A stretch of 64,000 bases of DNA from Corynespora cassiicola (GCA_022059125.1 JAEUWY010000005.1:1984001-2048000), one strand, 5' to 3'; counted from the stretch's first letter, positions 43,474-57,843 are shown. Notes: generated by a model not told the origin, from the sequence alone. Numbers and translations are program-made.

Positions 43474-44035
43474 GGTGCTGCGGAAGTGACAGTAGTACCT
43501 AGCTACGCGTTCAGTGATGGGGTTAACATTTCGAATCCATGGAATCCAGGATCAGTTATATGGGCTACATCTGCACCAGACGATCTAGGCAGATATTGAG
43601 TGCGCATGTTAGGCATCGAGTGGTTGCGTGGAGGAGCTATCGTAAGCGCCATCCCGCGATGGAATCGGACGGCGTGACTAAGCCTCTTGGCAACGTTAGC
43701 GGCCTCGCGATAATCCGCTCAGCCTGTATCTGGCCTGATGTGACCATTCTCATTGGGGACAATTTTATGGATGTCTGCGGCATAAGCATTTGGAAAGAGA
43801 AATTGGTGGCAATTGCTGTGAAAAGATGGGCCTTGGGCCTGGTTCCACTTCCAAGGCCAACAGGCCAAACGTAACAGGGCTGAACAGAACATAACCAGGT
43901 GGGTAACTTATACAGAGAAGCCAACTCATACACACTCGCGAAAAGAACACCGGCCATCGCAGTAGCCATTTTGCGCACAACCCAGCAAGGCAGCCGCTCG
44001 GTATCGTGTCTGCCGACGCTGGTAACTCCCAATAT
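43474..44035. other. Intergenic, no supported gene
   Basis: 562 bp; frames of random composition only. Confidence 0.5.
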
Positions 44036-44269
44036 TCAGATTACACACCCTCCGAAACAGCTTGTACAAGGGTTGGACTTCTTCTCGTCGTGCACCCTCC
44101 TCTCTCGTTCTGGCTCAGGTTGCTGGGTGTATTGCATTTGCGGCTGTTGGTAGCCTTGCTGGTAGCCTTCTTGGGGCGCCGGTCTTCTTTGTTGCTTCTG
44201 CGCACTCCTTGCCGCTTCCGGATTTCGGACAACGTCATTTGGAAGGTCGTTCCAGTTTTGGGTGGACAT
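44036..44269 (-). CDS. Small Gln-rich protein with Cys-containing tail
   Basis: 77 residues, single exon. A polar lead, an A-A-R-S-A-Q-K-Q-Q-R-R basic stretch, then a Q/Y/P-rich middle (repeats of Y-Q-Q) and a C-terminal C-T-S-C-F-G-G-C. The Q/P-rich body with a short Cys-rich end is the layout of CYSTM-type small membrane-tethered stress proteins, though the tail here is short and could continue through an intron (GTGTGT after F-G-G). The next minus-strand gene upstream, at 44683, has the same layout. Confidence 0.5.
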   Translation of the reverse strand: MSTQNWNDLPNDVVRNPEAARSAQKQQRRPAPQEGYQQGYQQPQMQYTQQPEPERERRVHDEKKSNPCTSCFGGCVI

Positions 44270-44682
44270 GTTTGGACGTTGTGGGTGTCTGAGGGTGGTG
44301 GATACGTGGATTTCGGGGCGCCCTCCGACGATCGGTCCGAGCTCAGGTTGGATGGTTCAGGCTATGCGTTGTTCGGATAAAGAGCGGGTATGGGAAAAGA
44401 AACCACTCGGAAATCGGCTGTCTGGTATATCGATTTCGTGAAAAGGGGATGGACTGGAGGAGTCGGGTGCGATGAAACCATTGATAAGGTTTCCGATTTT
44501 GGAGCCAAATAGGGGCACCGTCTCAGGGGGCGGCTCGCTGACTGAGAACAGGGCCTGCAGTACGATGCAAATAAAAAGTTGGAGAAGTCCCAAGGCAGTT
44601 TTGGGCCGAATTCGTAATCGCATCGCTCCTAGTAGGCGTTTTCGTGTCTGATGGTTATTTTTGGCCGCGCGTCACCCTACCC
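44270..44682. other. Spacer between the two Cys-tail genes
   Basis: 413 bp. A minus-strand frame at 44357-44623 starts with a hydrophobic stretch like a signal peptide (88 codons), but lacks other support. Confidence 0.4.
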
Positions 44683-44922
44683 TTAGTAATTCCGTTTCTT
44701 GTTACTGCCGCAGTGGAAGCACCAACAGCAGTCGAAAAGACCGCAGACAAAGTCCATACAACAATCTCTCCTTTCGCCTTCGGGCTCTGGAGGCAAAGGC
44801 TGCCCGCTTACTACCCCTTGCATCTGTGGAAGCTGGCTGCGTGGTTGCGGTTGCGCTTCCATTGGGGGGTGTGACTGAGGTTGAGGCTGAGGCTGAGGCT
44901 GGGCAGACATGGTTGTTGCCAT
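44683..44922 (-). CDS. Small Pro/Gln-rich protein with Cys-rich tail (CYSTM-like)
   Basis: 79 residues, single exon. The N-terminal half is P-Q repeats (from the GAGGCT repeat near 44880-44900). The C-terminal 30 residues hold seven cysteines interspersed with aromatic residues: D-C-C-M-D-F-V-C-G-L-F-D-C-C-W-C-F-H-C-G, then a basic end. Such tails are palmitoylated or membrane inserted in CYSTM proteins linked to stress tolerance. Related in layout to the gene at 44036. Confidence 0.6.
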   Translation of the reverse strand: MATTMSAQPQPQPQPQSHPPMEAQPQPRSQLPQMQGVVSGQPLPPEPEGERRDCCMDFVCGLFDCCWCFHCGSNKKRNY

Positions 44923-46123
44923 TCACCAAAACACTGTCGGAGATTGGGAAGTCTCGTGGCCCAACGGCAAAATAGATGAAGTGCTGATTTGAGAGATGAT
45001 ATTCAGGGCACATATTTATATGGCCTCCCGCCAGCCCACCAGCCTCTATTCTCGCTTCGGATCCTTCGCGTGCGATGAAACACAAAGGCGTGAAAGCTAA
45101 GAAGGTACAAGCACCATACTATCTTCATGATTTGAAGGATTGTTCTGCAGGGCTATGCAAGGCTGAATGTATCCACCTATTCGTAAATATAAATGGGTCT
45201 ATTCGGGCCTAAAGTGCTAGAAAGATCGAAATCGAATGTATCCCTAGGCGCCTGACGAGTGCGAGAGACTCGTCCACAATATACAGTAGTACTGGTCGTT
45301 CTTTTTCCGACTGGTAAACCACTAGTTAACAAGTAAAAAGCTCGTTGAGTATGAAATGAACTGAGGGAGAAGTCAAATTACTTCAACATTCGCGGAAATT
45401 GTCACATACGACCTTGCAATATCGTTCACTGGATATCATCTTCCATAGAACTCTAGCGATTCTGTTGTTAGGCAACAACAGTGACTTCGTTTTAGCTCCA
45501 ATGCCACAAGATACTATGTGTTGAGTAGATTTCCATAGAAGGTGTCCACCCATAGAGAACAGACCCCCCAGTGGAGATTTGCGCAATGCTTTTTTGTCGC
45601 GTATCGAGGTGATCGCTCGGCAATCGATTCAAAGCCCGAATTAAATTAGTATTATACAGTATTGCAATAGAAACAAGACAATGTTGTAGTTTTTCTGCAC
45701 TACCGAGCACGAGAATGTATATGTGTTGTTCCAATGTTGTCGCTCTGCTTGGATCTTATCTCCAAGTGAGAGTGTATGATTTCAAAGAGAAATTGGTTCA
45801 GTTGGATCAACCTGTCGCAACTTGTAACGCAGTGATGGAGATATATGTCTGTGTTAGCGTCAATGCGACCATCTAATATCATGACTGATAGATGTAGGGC
45901 CTTTTTATTAAGTATAATGAGAAGCAAACGGTAATTAGAATGTATTATCCAGTTTTTAAGGTCCGTCGGACTGCTCCATATAACGCCTCAAGTTGTCCGC
46001 TATGATTCCCCACCCAAACGTCCGTAGCCCCCACTTCATACGTGGTCTAGGATATATTGAGAGACACATAAGGGGAAGTGCCGACGGACTATCGGCAAAC
46101 TATGAATGTTTCGAAACATTAAA
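44923..46123. other. AT-rich intergenic stretch
   Basis: 1.2 kb, no gene supported. Confidence 0.5.
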
Positions 46124-46462
46124 TTAAATACTAGGATTCGCCGCGGCACCCATCGAACGCCCTGACCCGAGGTATCCTAAGGCCACTCCAGCTGTCTCAG
46201 CCCCGTCATCGTGCTTTTGCAAAGGCTTTCGTTCAGTGGGATCTCTTCCTATGCCCCCTCTCGCGTCGGATGGGTCTTGTTCCACAAGTATACCTCCTTC
46301 CAGTCTGCTTCTCCACTTTTCCTTCCGTTCTTCTTTCTTTTGGCGCTTCTGTTCCATGGATTTGTCCCCTGCAATACCATGTTGACCGCGATGACTGACA
46401 TTTGTCTTTGTTGGCCGGTAAATATCGGGAACATAGTCTTTTTTAGAGGAAGAGCAGCCCAT
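46124..46462 (-). CDS. Small hydrophilic protein with N-terminal acylation motif
   Basis: 112 residues, no family recognised. It begins M-G-C-S-S-S-K-K, the classical combination of an N-myristoylation glycine and a neighbouring palmitoylation cysteine, with basic residues behind it. The middle is strongly basic and charged (K-R-Q-K-K-E-E-R-K-E-K-W-R-S-R), the end Gly/Ala-rich. This would place the protein on the inner face of a membrane. No intron needed. The start motif is the main evidence; a chance frame is possible. Confidence 0.5.
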   Translation of the reverse strand: MGCSSSKKDYVPDIYRPTKTNVSHRGQHGIAGDKSMEQKRQKKEERKEKWRSRLEGGILVEQDPSDARGGIGRDPTERKPLQKHDDGAETAGVALGYLGSGRSMGAAANPSI

Positions 46463-47662
46463 TCTAGCTTGTAGATCCTGTGATAAACTCCCGATATCAA
46501 ACTTCGTTAAAAAGAGTTATCGGAGAAAGATGATAAGATTGGAAATATTTTATTGTAGATCTATACACTTGATTTATTGTTGTGTTAATTGTGAGTTACA
46601 TTTATGTGTGTTACCTCCTCTCTAAAAGAAGGCGGTATGGTCTTTAAAGGATCATTCACTTGGCTTATGACGCAGATGTTGTTGTGGTGGTTGTGCTACA
46701 GCCTCGCCCAAGGCTGGCTATCAGGCCTGACGCGGAAATGATCATCTTCGAACCCGAGGTCTGAGCGAACAAAAAGAAACGCCTCAACGGCAGCTAAGGC
46801 GCCGTTATCTCGGCAAACTCGGGGTCGGAAACAAATAAAAAAAACATTGGAAAGTTGGTAGTGGCCAAACTGGAGATGCCGTCATTGCGGTGCCAGCGCG
46901 ATATTTGCCTTTCACAAACTTTGATACTTTTGCCCCTGCAAAATTGAATAACGATATTCACCCCGAAGGCATAGTTAACTGTAAATCTTGTGTCGGCGGC
47001 GCCGACACCGGCTTTATTTCTCCTCCATATTGGGGTCGATGCGTTTTTTTCGCCGGCTAGGAACCGGAAGGTTGCATCAAGGCCCTCTGCTCGAGCGAAG
47101 GATGGCAGGGTGGTGCTGTCAACATGGCGCGCAACACCCCAAGGATTCAAGTTGAATTTCTCACTGCCCACTTCCAGCTCCGCCAGCGCCAATAAAGGAA
47201 GCCGGTTCGGGAGAGGTCACTGCAAGTATTTTGCCATCGACGCTCGCGCCACATTTGCCAGGGGTTCGTGCAGCAGCGACGATCAGCTGCAATTTGCGTT
47301 GATTCAAACTACGGAATCCTGGCCAACCAGACCTGCGTTTCGCCCCATACCAAGGCTCCGCCTAGGCATTCTCTACGCCTCACGGCGCCCCTCGCTGGCA
47401 ACGTCCACTAGTGAGGGAGCGCATCTGCATCCTTCCCCAGCTTTTAGCTCATGCTTCTGCGCTTGTGCGCCAGTTTGGAGCCATGCATTGTTGAATAGCC
47501 TCCCTAATTGGCAGCCCGTTTGCTGGACCCCTGTGGCCAGACCGGCGCGTCCGCTCGCCAACATGTACAAAATTGCTCCTCCACCCCGAGAGATGCTTCT
47601 TCTCAAGCCTTGCTGCCTTCATTCATTACTTTTTCTATCATTAATTAAGCCCCTCGCTTAGA
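46463..47662. other. Intergenic, oxidase promoter
   Basis: 1.2 kb. Long frames on both strands (46990-47661 plus, 46794-47192 minus) overlap in a GC-rich part and have no domain. About 46614-46640 resembles the shared segment near 11813. No gene supported. Confidence 0.45.
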
Positions 47663-49145
47663 ATGGGCAATACCTCGAGCACTGCGGTGCAGAAGTGTCT
47701 GGAGAGCGCTGTCGGCGGAAACAAAGCTCTATTAGCTTACAAAGATGTCCCTCTTTTTCAAATTGCTCACGTCAAGCCCTTCAATCTTGATGTCCCTGTT
47801 ACTCCATTGGTCGTCACCTATCCTCAGTCCGCCGACCATGTAGCCAAGATCGTGAAGTGCGCGGCGGACAACAACGTCAAAGTTCAACCGCGATGCGGAG
47901 GTCACTCGTACGCAAACTACGGTAATTTTAGGCTGTCTCATAAAAAGGTCTAGCCACTAATGTATTCCTATAGGTGTTGGCGGTGAAGATGGCGCTATCG
48001 TCGTCGACATGAAGAACTTTCAGCAATTCTCAATGAACAAAGACACATGGCAGGCCACTATTGGCGGTGGAACGTTGCTTCGAGATGTGACCAAGCGATT
48101 GCACGAGAATGGAAAACGCGCCATAGCACACGGCACCTGTCCCCAAGTCGGTATTGGCGGACACGCGACTATTGGCGGCCTAGGACCAACATCGCGCATG
48201 TGGGGAACGACCCTTGATCACGTCCAGGAAGTCGAAGTCGTCCTTGCCAATTCTTCCATTATACGCGCCTCTGAGAAAGAAAATCCTGATGTCTTTTTTG
48301 CCATGAAAGGTGCTGCTGCAGGTTTCGGCATCATCACTGAGTTCAAGGTTCGGACGCAACCAGAGCCCGGAGAGTCGGTACTCTATTCCTACGGTATTCA
48401 GGCTGGAAATACCGCTGAAAAGGCAGCGGCTTGGAAGAAATGGCAGGCTCTCATCTCAGACCCGAATCTCTCCCGGAAGTTTGCCAGCCAATTCATCATG
48501 ACAGAGCTGGGTGTAATCATCTCAGGAACATACTTTGGGCCAAAGCACGAATATGATAGCCTCAACATTTCAAGCAGGCTTCCAAACAAGGACGAGTCGG
48601 TCGTTGTGCTCAAAGACTGGCTCGGCGTGGTTGGTCACTGGGCTGAGGATGTTGCACTTGAAATCGTCGGCGGAATATCCAGCAATTTTTACGCCAAGTC
48701 GATGGCTTACACAAAGGATGACTTGCTGTCGGACTCCGCCGTCGACAAGCTATTTCAGTACATCGACAAGACAGACAAGGGTACCCCGGTGTGGTTTATT
48801 ATCTGGGACTTGGAAGGTGGCGCTATCAACGATGTTGCGCCCGATGCAACGGCATATGGCCATCGCGATGCTATCTTCTATCACCAAGCATATGCAGTCA
48901 ACCTAGCCGGCCGCGTCAACGACAAGATCCGTAACTTCTTGACTGGACTAAACAAAGTTGTATCTGATGCGCTGCCCGGTCATGACCTCGGAGCATACGC
49001 TGGATATGTAGACCCTGCATTGGGTGCCCAAGGACCATCCCAGTACTGGCAAGACAACCTGCCAAAGCTTGAAAGGATCAAGGCGGCCATCGACCCTAAA
49101 GATATTTTCCACAATCCTCAGAGCGTCCGGCCAGCAAAGTCTTGA
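47663..49145 (+). CDS. FAD-linked oxidase, berberine-bridge-enzyme type
   Basis: Two exons, 47663-47921 and 47974-49145; intron 52 nt; 476 residues. FAD-binding PCMH domain near residues 45-215 with both covalent anchors of the BBE/oligosaccharide-oxidase group: H81 in R-C-G-G-H-S-Y and C142 in G-T-C-P-Q-V-G-I-G-G-H, 61 residues apart. The BBE C-terminal element ends Y-W-Q-D-N-L-P-K-L-E-R-I-K...F-H-N-P-Q-S-V. Most relatives are secreted; this one has no signal peptide and begins M-G-N-T-S-S, an N-myristoylation-like start. Substrate (sugar, alkaloid, phenol) cannot be read from the sequence. Confidence 0.88.
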
Positions 49146-50127
49146 ATTGATTGATTGTATCATACATGACGATGGAAATGCGAGCAAAGTAGCAGATAAT
49201 CAATTTAATGTTTGATTCAATTTGTTGAAATCATACTATGTACCAGTCACAATTCTGCTTCTCTTAATACATCTTCCAGGATGAAGTAGAACATTATGAT
49301 TACTCTGCTTAGTAGGTGTATACGTTCATACTTGTTGGCGAGTTGCTTTATTCCTAGCAAGCCACAAAGAGCAGTGTTGAGAGGAGCCGAAACATCACCG
49401 AACCGAGTACCACAGTCTAGAGCACCCCAACACTGAAGGCAATAGTGACGAGAGGAGCTAAAAAAAAGCGCTAGGCCGGTTTATCGTAATGATTTAACAT
49501 GGAAAGATACACACTCCGGAGCGAAGCAGCGCCTTGGGCCTGTAAGGTCAAACCTGTCGTCGTTGCTGAATATAAATACCGCTATTTCTCTGTAAACATA
49601 AGATCGAATCACATCCATCTGTCGATTTCGATGGAAACAATATCTCTGCTCTCAAAACTCATGAAATTTCGATTTAATATGGTCCTGCATCCTACATCAG
49701 CTTCTTGCTATAAACGGGGTCTCTTGTTCATAAGTTGAGTGACAATTTCCTGCCTCATACGCTGATCAAAATGAAACCATGTAGCACCTTGTTTGGATAT
49801 GAATGGGAGAAAAAGCTGAGGTCTATGCCTTGCGACTTTCTGGGATAGTCGGGGAGGTAACTTATGAAAGGAGACTAGTATGGTTTTTCTGATCAGGCAT
49901 TCTCATTGTAGATGGGTAGCCAGTTGTGAGTGAAGAATTATTCATATAACATGCTTATTTGCCTTGAAGTGCTTTTGTACAATCTACATGGTCGATGTCC
50001 CCGCCATCATAGCAGCAACAGTATCAGCCCATGCATTTTAATGCCGCAACATATCATACACAACCCCCTCCTGAACATCCGAACCCTTTTTATCGATACC
50101 CGATCCAAAATTCACCTCTCAATTCGT
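49146..50127. other. Intergenic, no supported gene
   Basis: 982 bp, AT-rich. Nothing recognised. Confidence 0.5.
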
Positions 50128-50593
50128 CTAATGAGCCCTGGGAACCACCAGCTTTCCCCTCCACGCCAACACACCCCACCCCGCAATCAAGCAAAGACCC
50201 CCGATGGGGGTAACAGGCCCCATCCACTTCCAGCGCTGCGGATCCAGAGTGAGCAAGTAGAGACTACCACTGAACATGGTCATGCCCGCGGTGAGCAGAC
50301 CCATGGCGAGCGTGTTCTGCGGCGCGGCGACGGAAGCAAGCGTCAGGACGGCGGAGTGAATGAGCTATCGTCGATGCCGCATCGGCGTCAGCACTGTCAG
50401 AGCGAGCAGGTATCGAGAGGGGTGGAAATTGATCTCAGGGGTTGCAGCGTACCTGGTACTGCGCGGCCGTGCCCCAGTTCGCGATGCGCTGGGGGTCCGC
50501 GATGTGCTTCTTGAGGCCGTGGGCACCGAAGGCGCCGAGCATGACGGAGGAAGCGCCGTAGATGCAGCCGATTGTCCAGAACGGGGGAGCCAT
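50128..50593 (-). CDS. DUF423 (TMEM256/YgdD-like) small membrane protein
   Basis: Two exons, 50593-50453 and 50364-50128; intron 88 nt, phase 0; 125 residues. Three to four helices: the start W-T-I-G-C-I-Y-G-A-S-S-V-M-L-G-A-F-G-A-H-G-L-K is the family signature, then Y-Q-L-I-H-S-A-V-L-T-L-A across the splice, G-M-T-M-F-S-G-S-L-Y, and P-V-T-P-I-G-G-L-C-L-I-A-G-W. Function of the family is unknown. The frame is open 13 codons upstream, but the family starts here. Confidence 0.9.
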
Positions 50594-50959
50594 GATTGCG
50601 GATAGCGAGATTGGGATGTGCGGACTGTACAATTGGAGAGCGATCTGGAAAAGGGGAGTGCGGGTGCGGTTGGAAGTCGGCAGCTGGGCGGCTTGGTGGG
50701 GAGCTTTGCTTGGGAGCTTGGAGCTGCTCGGTGTGCGGAGTTTCGGAGGTGCGAGGCGGTCTGTGCGGACGCTCCAGGACGGGGATAAGGACGCGAGGAA
50801 CCGAAGAGTCCCAAGGAGGAACTGACAAAACTTTTCAATTTCGTTTCAAAAGGGAATTGGACGATGAGGTATCTCGGAACATAAGACCATTGCTCATAAA
50901 TGCCTTGAAGGAGACACCACAGAAATGCAGCCAAAGCCATCCATCCAAAACGCCACTAT
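50594..50959. other. Spacer before PRMT5 end
   Basis: 366 bp, promoter of the DUF423 gene; no gene. Confidence 0.5.
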
Positions 50960-53454
50960 CTACATCATGCAACCGTTACTCTTGCTGGAGTGAAGCTCCG
51001 TTGCGCCCAGCTTGACTCGCTGGTCATTAATTGTCATGAAGCTCTCGACAAGCCATTCGTACCACACCTTTCGGTCGTCGGTCTGCCTCCACATGGTGAC
51101 TTCGACTTCTGAATTTGCCGGAAGCAACAGGGGCGTCTGTGAGGGTTAGCAGGGCCTGGCAATACCGTCAACGAGTATAACATACCTTCAAAGGAAAGAA
51201 GATGGGAAACCAGGAAATCATATCCTTGCTCTTTTGATCCATGGTGAGGGGGTTCGTGCTCAGCTCGACAGCACCCTCCGATCCGCTGTATAGCACCGTC
51301 TCGAAGTAACCACCCAGACCATGGCAGACGCTTTGTTGTTGGATCGGGAACGCAAAATGACATGATCGGTAGTTATGCTCGTTGGCACCGTCGCCTCCCG
51401 TGAATCCACCTCCTCCACCAGCAGCAGATCCTCCTCGGCGGAGTGAGGCCTGAGCAAGCACGGCCGGAGGTAGCGGATGCGAAAATTCCCATGCAGTATG
51501 CACAATCGGTGCTAGAGGTGGGTCAAGGTTGAACTGGTTCATTTTCGTGCCATTTGTCAACTGTTGAGATGTGTCTGGTTGATCGGGCTGTGTCGACAGG
51601 TAGTCAAACTGCGACAACATAACGACCCAAGGAATGTCAAACGCATTCGGATCAACTGTAGTGCTTCTGCTAAGCAAGTCTGCCCAAATCCTTGGGGTAG
51701 AAATGGGAGTAAAGTGAGCAGTATAGCTGGCGGGGATTGAGATACCATGTTCAGCGTTCAAGACGTGCTGAACACCGTCAAGACATTCTGGGGAGAGCTC
51801 GTTATCCGCAAAGCTGCCAAGAAGTTCGCTGACAAGTATGTCAACCTTGCCAAAAGAGCCGTCGGGTTGTGTAGGGCCTTTCCAGGCGCGCATATCAGTC
51901 TTCACAACAGTAACACGGCCACCCCAATCTTCAATATTATGACGTTGGAGTAGCACGTAGGCATTCTGGTTTTTTTCAATGGCATATACCTTGACCGGAA
52001 TGCCAGTGTTGGCGCTCGCATTCAGGACACGAGTGACGAGAGGACCGCGGCCGGAGCCAACGACTGCAATTACAACAGCGCCATCATCTGAGCTGGTGGA
52101 TTTTTGCTGACCCTGCCAGTCCCGCAGCGCTTGGCCGATAGCCTCTTCGTACCACGCATACTTAATGGGGTCCTTCTCAAATACCTCGTACGTGATAGAC
52201 TCGAGATTATCTGTTAGAGGCTGGAGCGGGCTCTGGAGGTAGTCCTGGAAACCTCCTCCGAATCGTTCGATTTGGCTCTTCGGAGGCTGGTTGCGTTGAA
52301 TATATCGAAGGTAGCTGAGGTGAGGTGTAGGATCGGTGTTTCCACTCTTCTTCCCACTCTTCTTTGCGATCTGGGCTGCCTCAGCTGGCGTGGGTGAGGG
52401 CGACATTGAAGAGCGGGGGCTGGGTGCATCAGCAGCAACACCAGGTGAAAGCATGCCTGTGGAATATGACAAAATCATTTCAGGGTCGTCGACACCGGGA
52501 ATTGGACCAACGTCTGTAAGCAAAAGCCATGGTGAGCTACGGAGGCGCATGCATCGGAAGATGAAAAGCTGGTGAGCCTTGGACAATACGTGAGATCCCC
52601 TAGCGTTTGTCAAGAACGAGGAGCCGGGAATGTTCAGCAGGCGGATCGGCTCAGAGAACCAGCGGGCTTGGAGAGCCTGGGACGCCAGCTTTCGCGGGAG
52701 ATCTAGGGCCACGGAAAGCCTGCTATTGTACTTGCAGAATGATCGCACCGCATTCCACGCTTCCCATGCAACGAATGGATCACTTGAATTTGTCTGCTTA
52801 TCCAGGAATTCCGGCCTGGCGAAGCGTGCAAGGTCGCCGACATCGTCTCCATCAGCAGCAGCCCTGGTGCCATCAAAGGGCATGAGAATGTGAAGTTGGA
52901 GATAGGCTCCTGTGGACAGCGCCTCCTTGATCGCGCGCGCATACTGCGCAAATCCCTTGGATCCGTTGTTCAACCGTGGCCCAGGTATAATGACAGTTAC
53001 AGCTCCGCAAAAGGCTGCATATGCAATTTCCAAGTTGAAAACCTGGCGCGAGAGGTATGCAATGACAGGATCCGGCGACCCGAGATCTATCCAAGGGCTG
53101 GTGAAGGCGAGCAGCTGGGAGATGTGGTCGCTAGGGCCCAGAGGTGTGTCTAGGTGCTCGAGTGCGGGGATCAGCGGCAGCGGATGGGCGTCGGGGGCGT
53201 CGGCCTCTGTGATGGCCTGGGTGTAGGAGCTCAGTAGACCGAGAACGCGCGAGTGGAAGTGCTCGTTGGTAATGGGCGTAGTGAGCATATCATACTGGCC
53301 ATGTCAGCAGGGGACTTTCCAGTGCAAGCTGCGCATCCACGCTCACCCCAAGATCCTGCGCATGGTGGAGCAGCTCCGGCGACACGGGCAGGGTGCGCTT
53401 CGTCTCGTGCTGGCCGATGTAGAACATGGTGGCGTCCATGTGCGGCGAGTCCAT
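50960..53454 (-). CDS. Type II protein arginine methyltransferase PRMT5 (Skb1/Hsl7)
   Basis: Three exons: 53454-53347, 53294-51186, 51136-50960, all phase 0; introns 52 and 49 nt; 797 residues. PRMT5 makes symmetric dimethylarginine on Sm proteins and histones and in fungi acts in cell cycle and Ste20 signalling. Seen: TIM-barrel N-terminal half beginning with L-G-Y-D-M-L-T-T-P-I across the first splice, SAM motif V-V-G-S-G-R-G-P-L-V, acidic A-I-E-K-N-x-N-A, and the double-E loop S-E-L-L-G-S-F-A-D-N-E-L-S-P-E. The C-terminal barrel ends M-W-R-Q-T-D-D-R-K-V-W-Y-E-W and H-S-S-K-S-N-G-C-M-M. A Gly/Ser-rich loop with S-P repeats (about residues 300-345) and a G-G-G-G-F-T-G-G loop are extra. Confidence 0.94.
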
Positions 53455-56113
<2,659 letters not shown>

Positions 56114-56606
56114 GCTGCATCTTTGTCCATGGAAAGGTAGGGAGGTGGCTTACTGGGAGGAGAATCGATCACACAACTTGATGGTTCGGGGGATGATACC
56201 CGCTTGGAACGTTTGGTGCTTTGCGAGGATTCGAGACATCTCATTATGGCATCTATGAACCAAGCTCTGCATACATGTTCGGAAAGGGCGTTTCTATGTA
56301 GAAGGTTGGTAACCGGGAAAAGGCTCATACCACGCGGTATATACGATAATTTCATCTGAAACGAATCATGACAAACTCGATCTGTCTTTTTACTGTCCCT
56401 TGTGTATGATGCGTGGAGATGTCCGCGGGGAGTAGCGTGAACTATGGTACTTGAGATCCCTGCACTCCCAAATCTTGGCATCGGTGAAAACGCCCTCTAA
56501 CACCGACAACTTTTTTTGCGAAGCTGTAGATCCATCTCAAGCTCCATTGTGAACCCACCAATTTTCCTGCCTCTGGTCAGAATTCCGCAAACGGACACTC
56601 GAAAAC
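56114..56606. other. Spacer with an antisense open frame
   Basis: 493 bp. A minus-strand frame, 56110-56481 (123 codons), ends four bases inside PRP43; it has a Ser/Pro/Lys-rich end but no recognisable domain and is probably chance. Confidence 0.45.
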
Positions 56607-57431
56607 ATGGCGCCCGTAAACGACGACTCGGCCTCTCTGCTCTCGCTCGAAAAAATCTCCCAATACGTCTCTCTCCCGCCTTCGTGCCTCAACACGCCGC
56701 TGCCCGCAATCTGCGCCTCCGTCTTCTCCCCCCTCCTCCTCTCCTACTACCCACCCGCCAAAGGCGTAGTCCTCGGCTACCAAGACGTCACCCTCAGCGA
56801 CTCAGAGCCTGTATCCGCGCGCACATCGCGGCGCGCCAAAGACAGGGCCGCCGCATCCACGCAGCAAGAAGCCGCATCCGGGACCTCGAGCGGGGAGCTG
56901 CTCCTGCGGCAGGTGGACGAGTACTCGGCGCCGTTTGTGTGGGCAACGGCCGAGCTGCTCGTCTGGCGGCCGCGCCGCAATGCCTGGATCGAGGCGCGCA
57001 TCACGGGCATGAGCGAGACGCACGTTTCGTTGTCGCATCTGAACACGTTCCCCGTCGCCATTTTGCGCGCGCACCTGCCCCAGGCGTGGACGTGGCATTC
57101 CGAGTCGGCGAATCAGAAGACCAAGGGGTGGGATGGGAGGATTGTCGATCTCGGGGGCTGGTGGGAGGATGAGAATGGCGCGCCCGTTGGGGGCGCTGAT
57201 GGGAATGGAGAGTTGAAGGTCAGGATCCGCGATTTTGATGGGAGGATGGATGGTAAAGGAAAGGGGCGCTCGGTGCTGAGGATCGAGGGTAGCTTGTTGA
57301 CGGAGCAGGAGGAGTTGGAAGTGCAGAGGGAGAGTGTGGGGGAGAAGAGGGGAGAGAAGAGAACCAAGGGCGCATTGAGGAAGACAAAGGAACAGGGGCA
57401 GTCACAGGAGGAGGCCATGGAAGTGGATTGA
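56607..57431 (+). CDS. RPA43: RNA polymerase I subunit RPA43-like protein
   Basis: Single exon, 274 residues. RPA43 with RPA14 forms the Pol I stalk that contacts Rrn3. Seen: N-terminal RPB7-like half with I-C-A-S-V-F-S-P-L-L-L-S-Y-Y-P-P-A-K-G-V-V-L-G-Y, then V-D-E-Y-S-A-P-F-V-W and the OB-fold block L-L-V-W-R-P-R-R-N-A-W-I-E-A-R-I with H-L-N-T-F-P-V-A-I-L. The final 60 residues are highly charged. A Lys/Arg-rich end suits nucleolar location. Confidence 0.85.
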   Translation: MAPVNDDSASLLSLEKISQYVSLPPSCLNTPLPAICASVFSPLLLSYYPPAKGVVLGYQDVTLSDSEPVSARTSRRAKDRAAASTQQEAASGTSSGELLLRQVDEYSAPFVWATAELLVWRPRRNAWIEARITGMSETHVSLSHLNTFPVAILRAHLPQAWTWHSESANQKTKGWDGRIVDLGGWWEDENGAPVGGADGNGELKVRIRDFDGRMDGKGKGRSVLRIEGSLLTEQEELEVQRESVGEKRGEKRTKGALRKTKEQGQSQEEAMEVD

Positions 57432-57843
57432 GCCATGGCAGCTCAGGAATTTGCAAACATGACGAGAACGTTGCTACATGGAAAATTTGCGCCGACACAG
57501 GCAGGGCAGGCTGATTGCCCGAGGGGCAAAAGGCTATCTGCAGGCGTACGTTTGGAGAAGCTAACAGATAACACCTCGAGGCGGCAGTTCAGGTGTGAGG
57601 AAGAAAAGGTTCAATGCTTGGGGTATCTATATAGCTTTTTTACTTCCGAGATACCATCACCACCACCCAGTCGATCAATAAATTGATCAGTCACAGTGGC
57701 GACTTGAGATACTTCGCCACTACCGTACCCGCCACACATGCTGCTGTCATGCCAATCCGCTCACAGTTGTCTTGCCGTCTTCTGATTTGGTTACTTCATG
57801 TTTCTCGTATGGCATCCTTCCCATATCATATGCCCGATTCCGC
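57432..57843. other. Spacer, convergent 3' ends
   Basis: 412 bp between RPA43 and IMP4 stops; no gene. Confidence 0.5.

Noticed and set aside
44357..44623. 88-codon minus frame with hydrophobic start
   Set aside because: The hydrophobic start alone is weak evidence; no conserved motif and it lies in the promoter of the Cys-tail gene.
46794..47661. Long overlapping frames on both strands upstream of the FAD oxidase
   Set aside because: GC-rich sequence lengthens chance frames; no domain, signal peptide or splice context on either strand.
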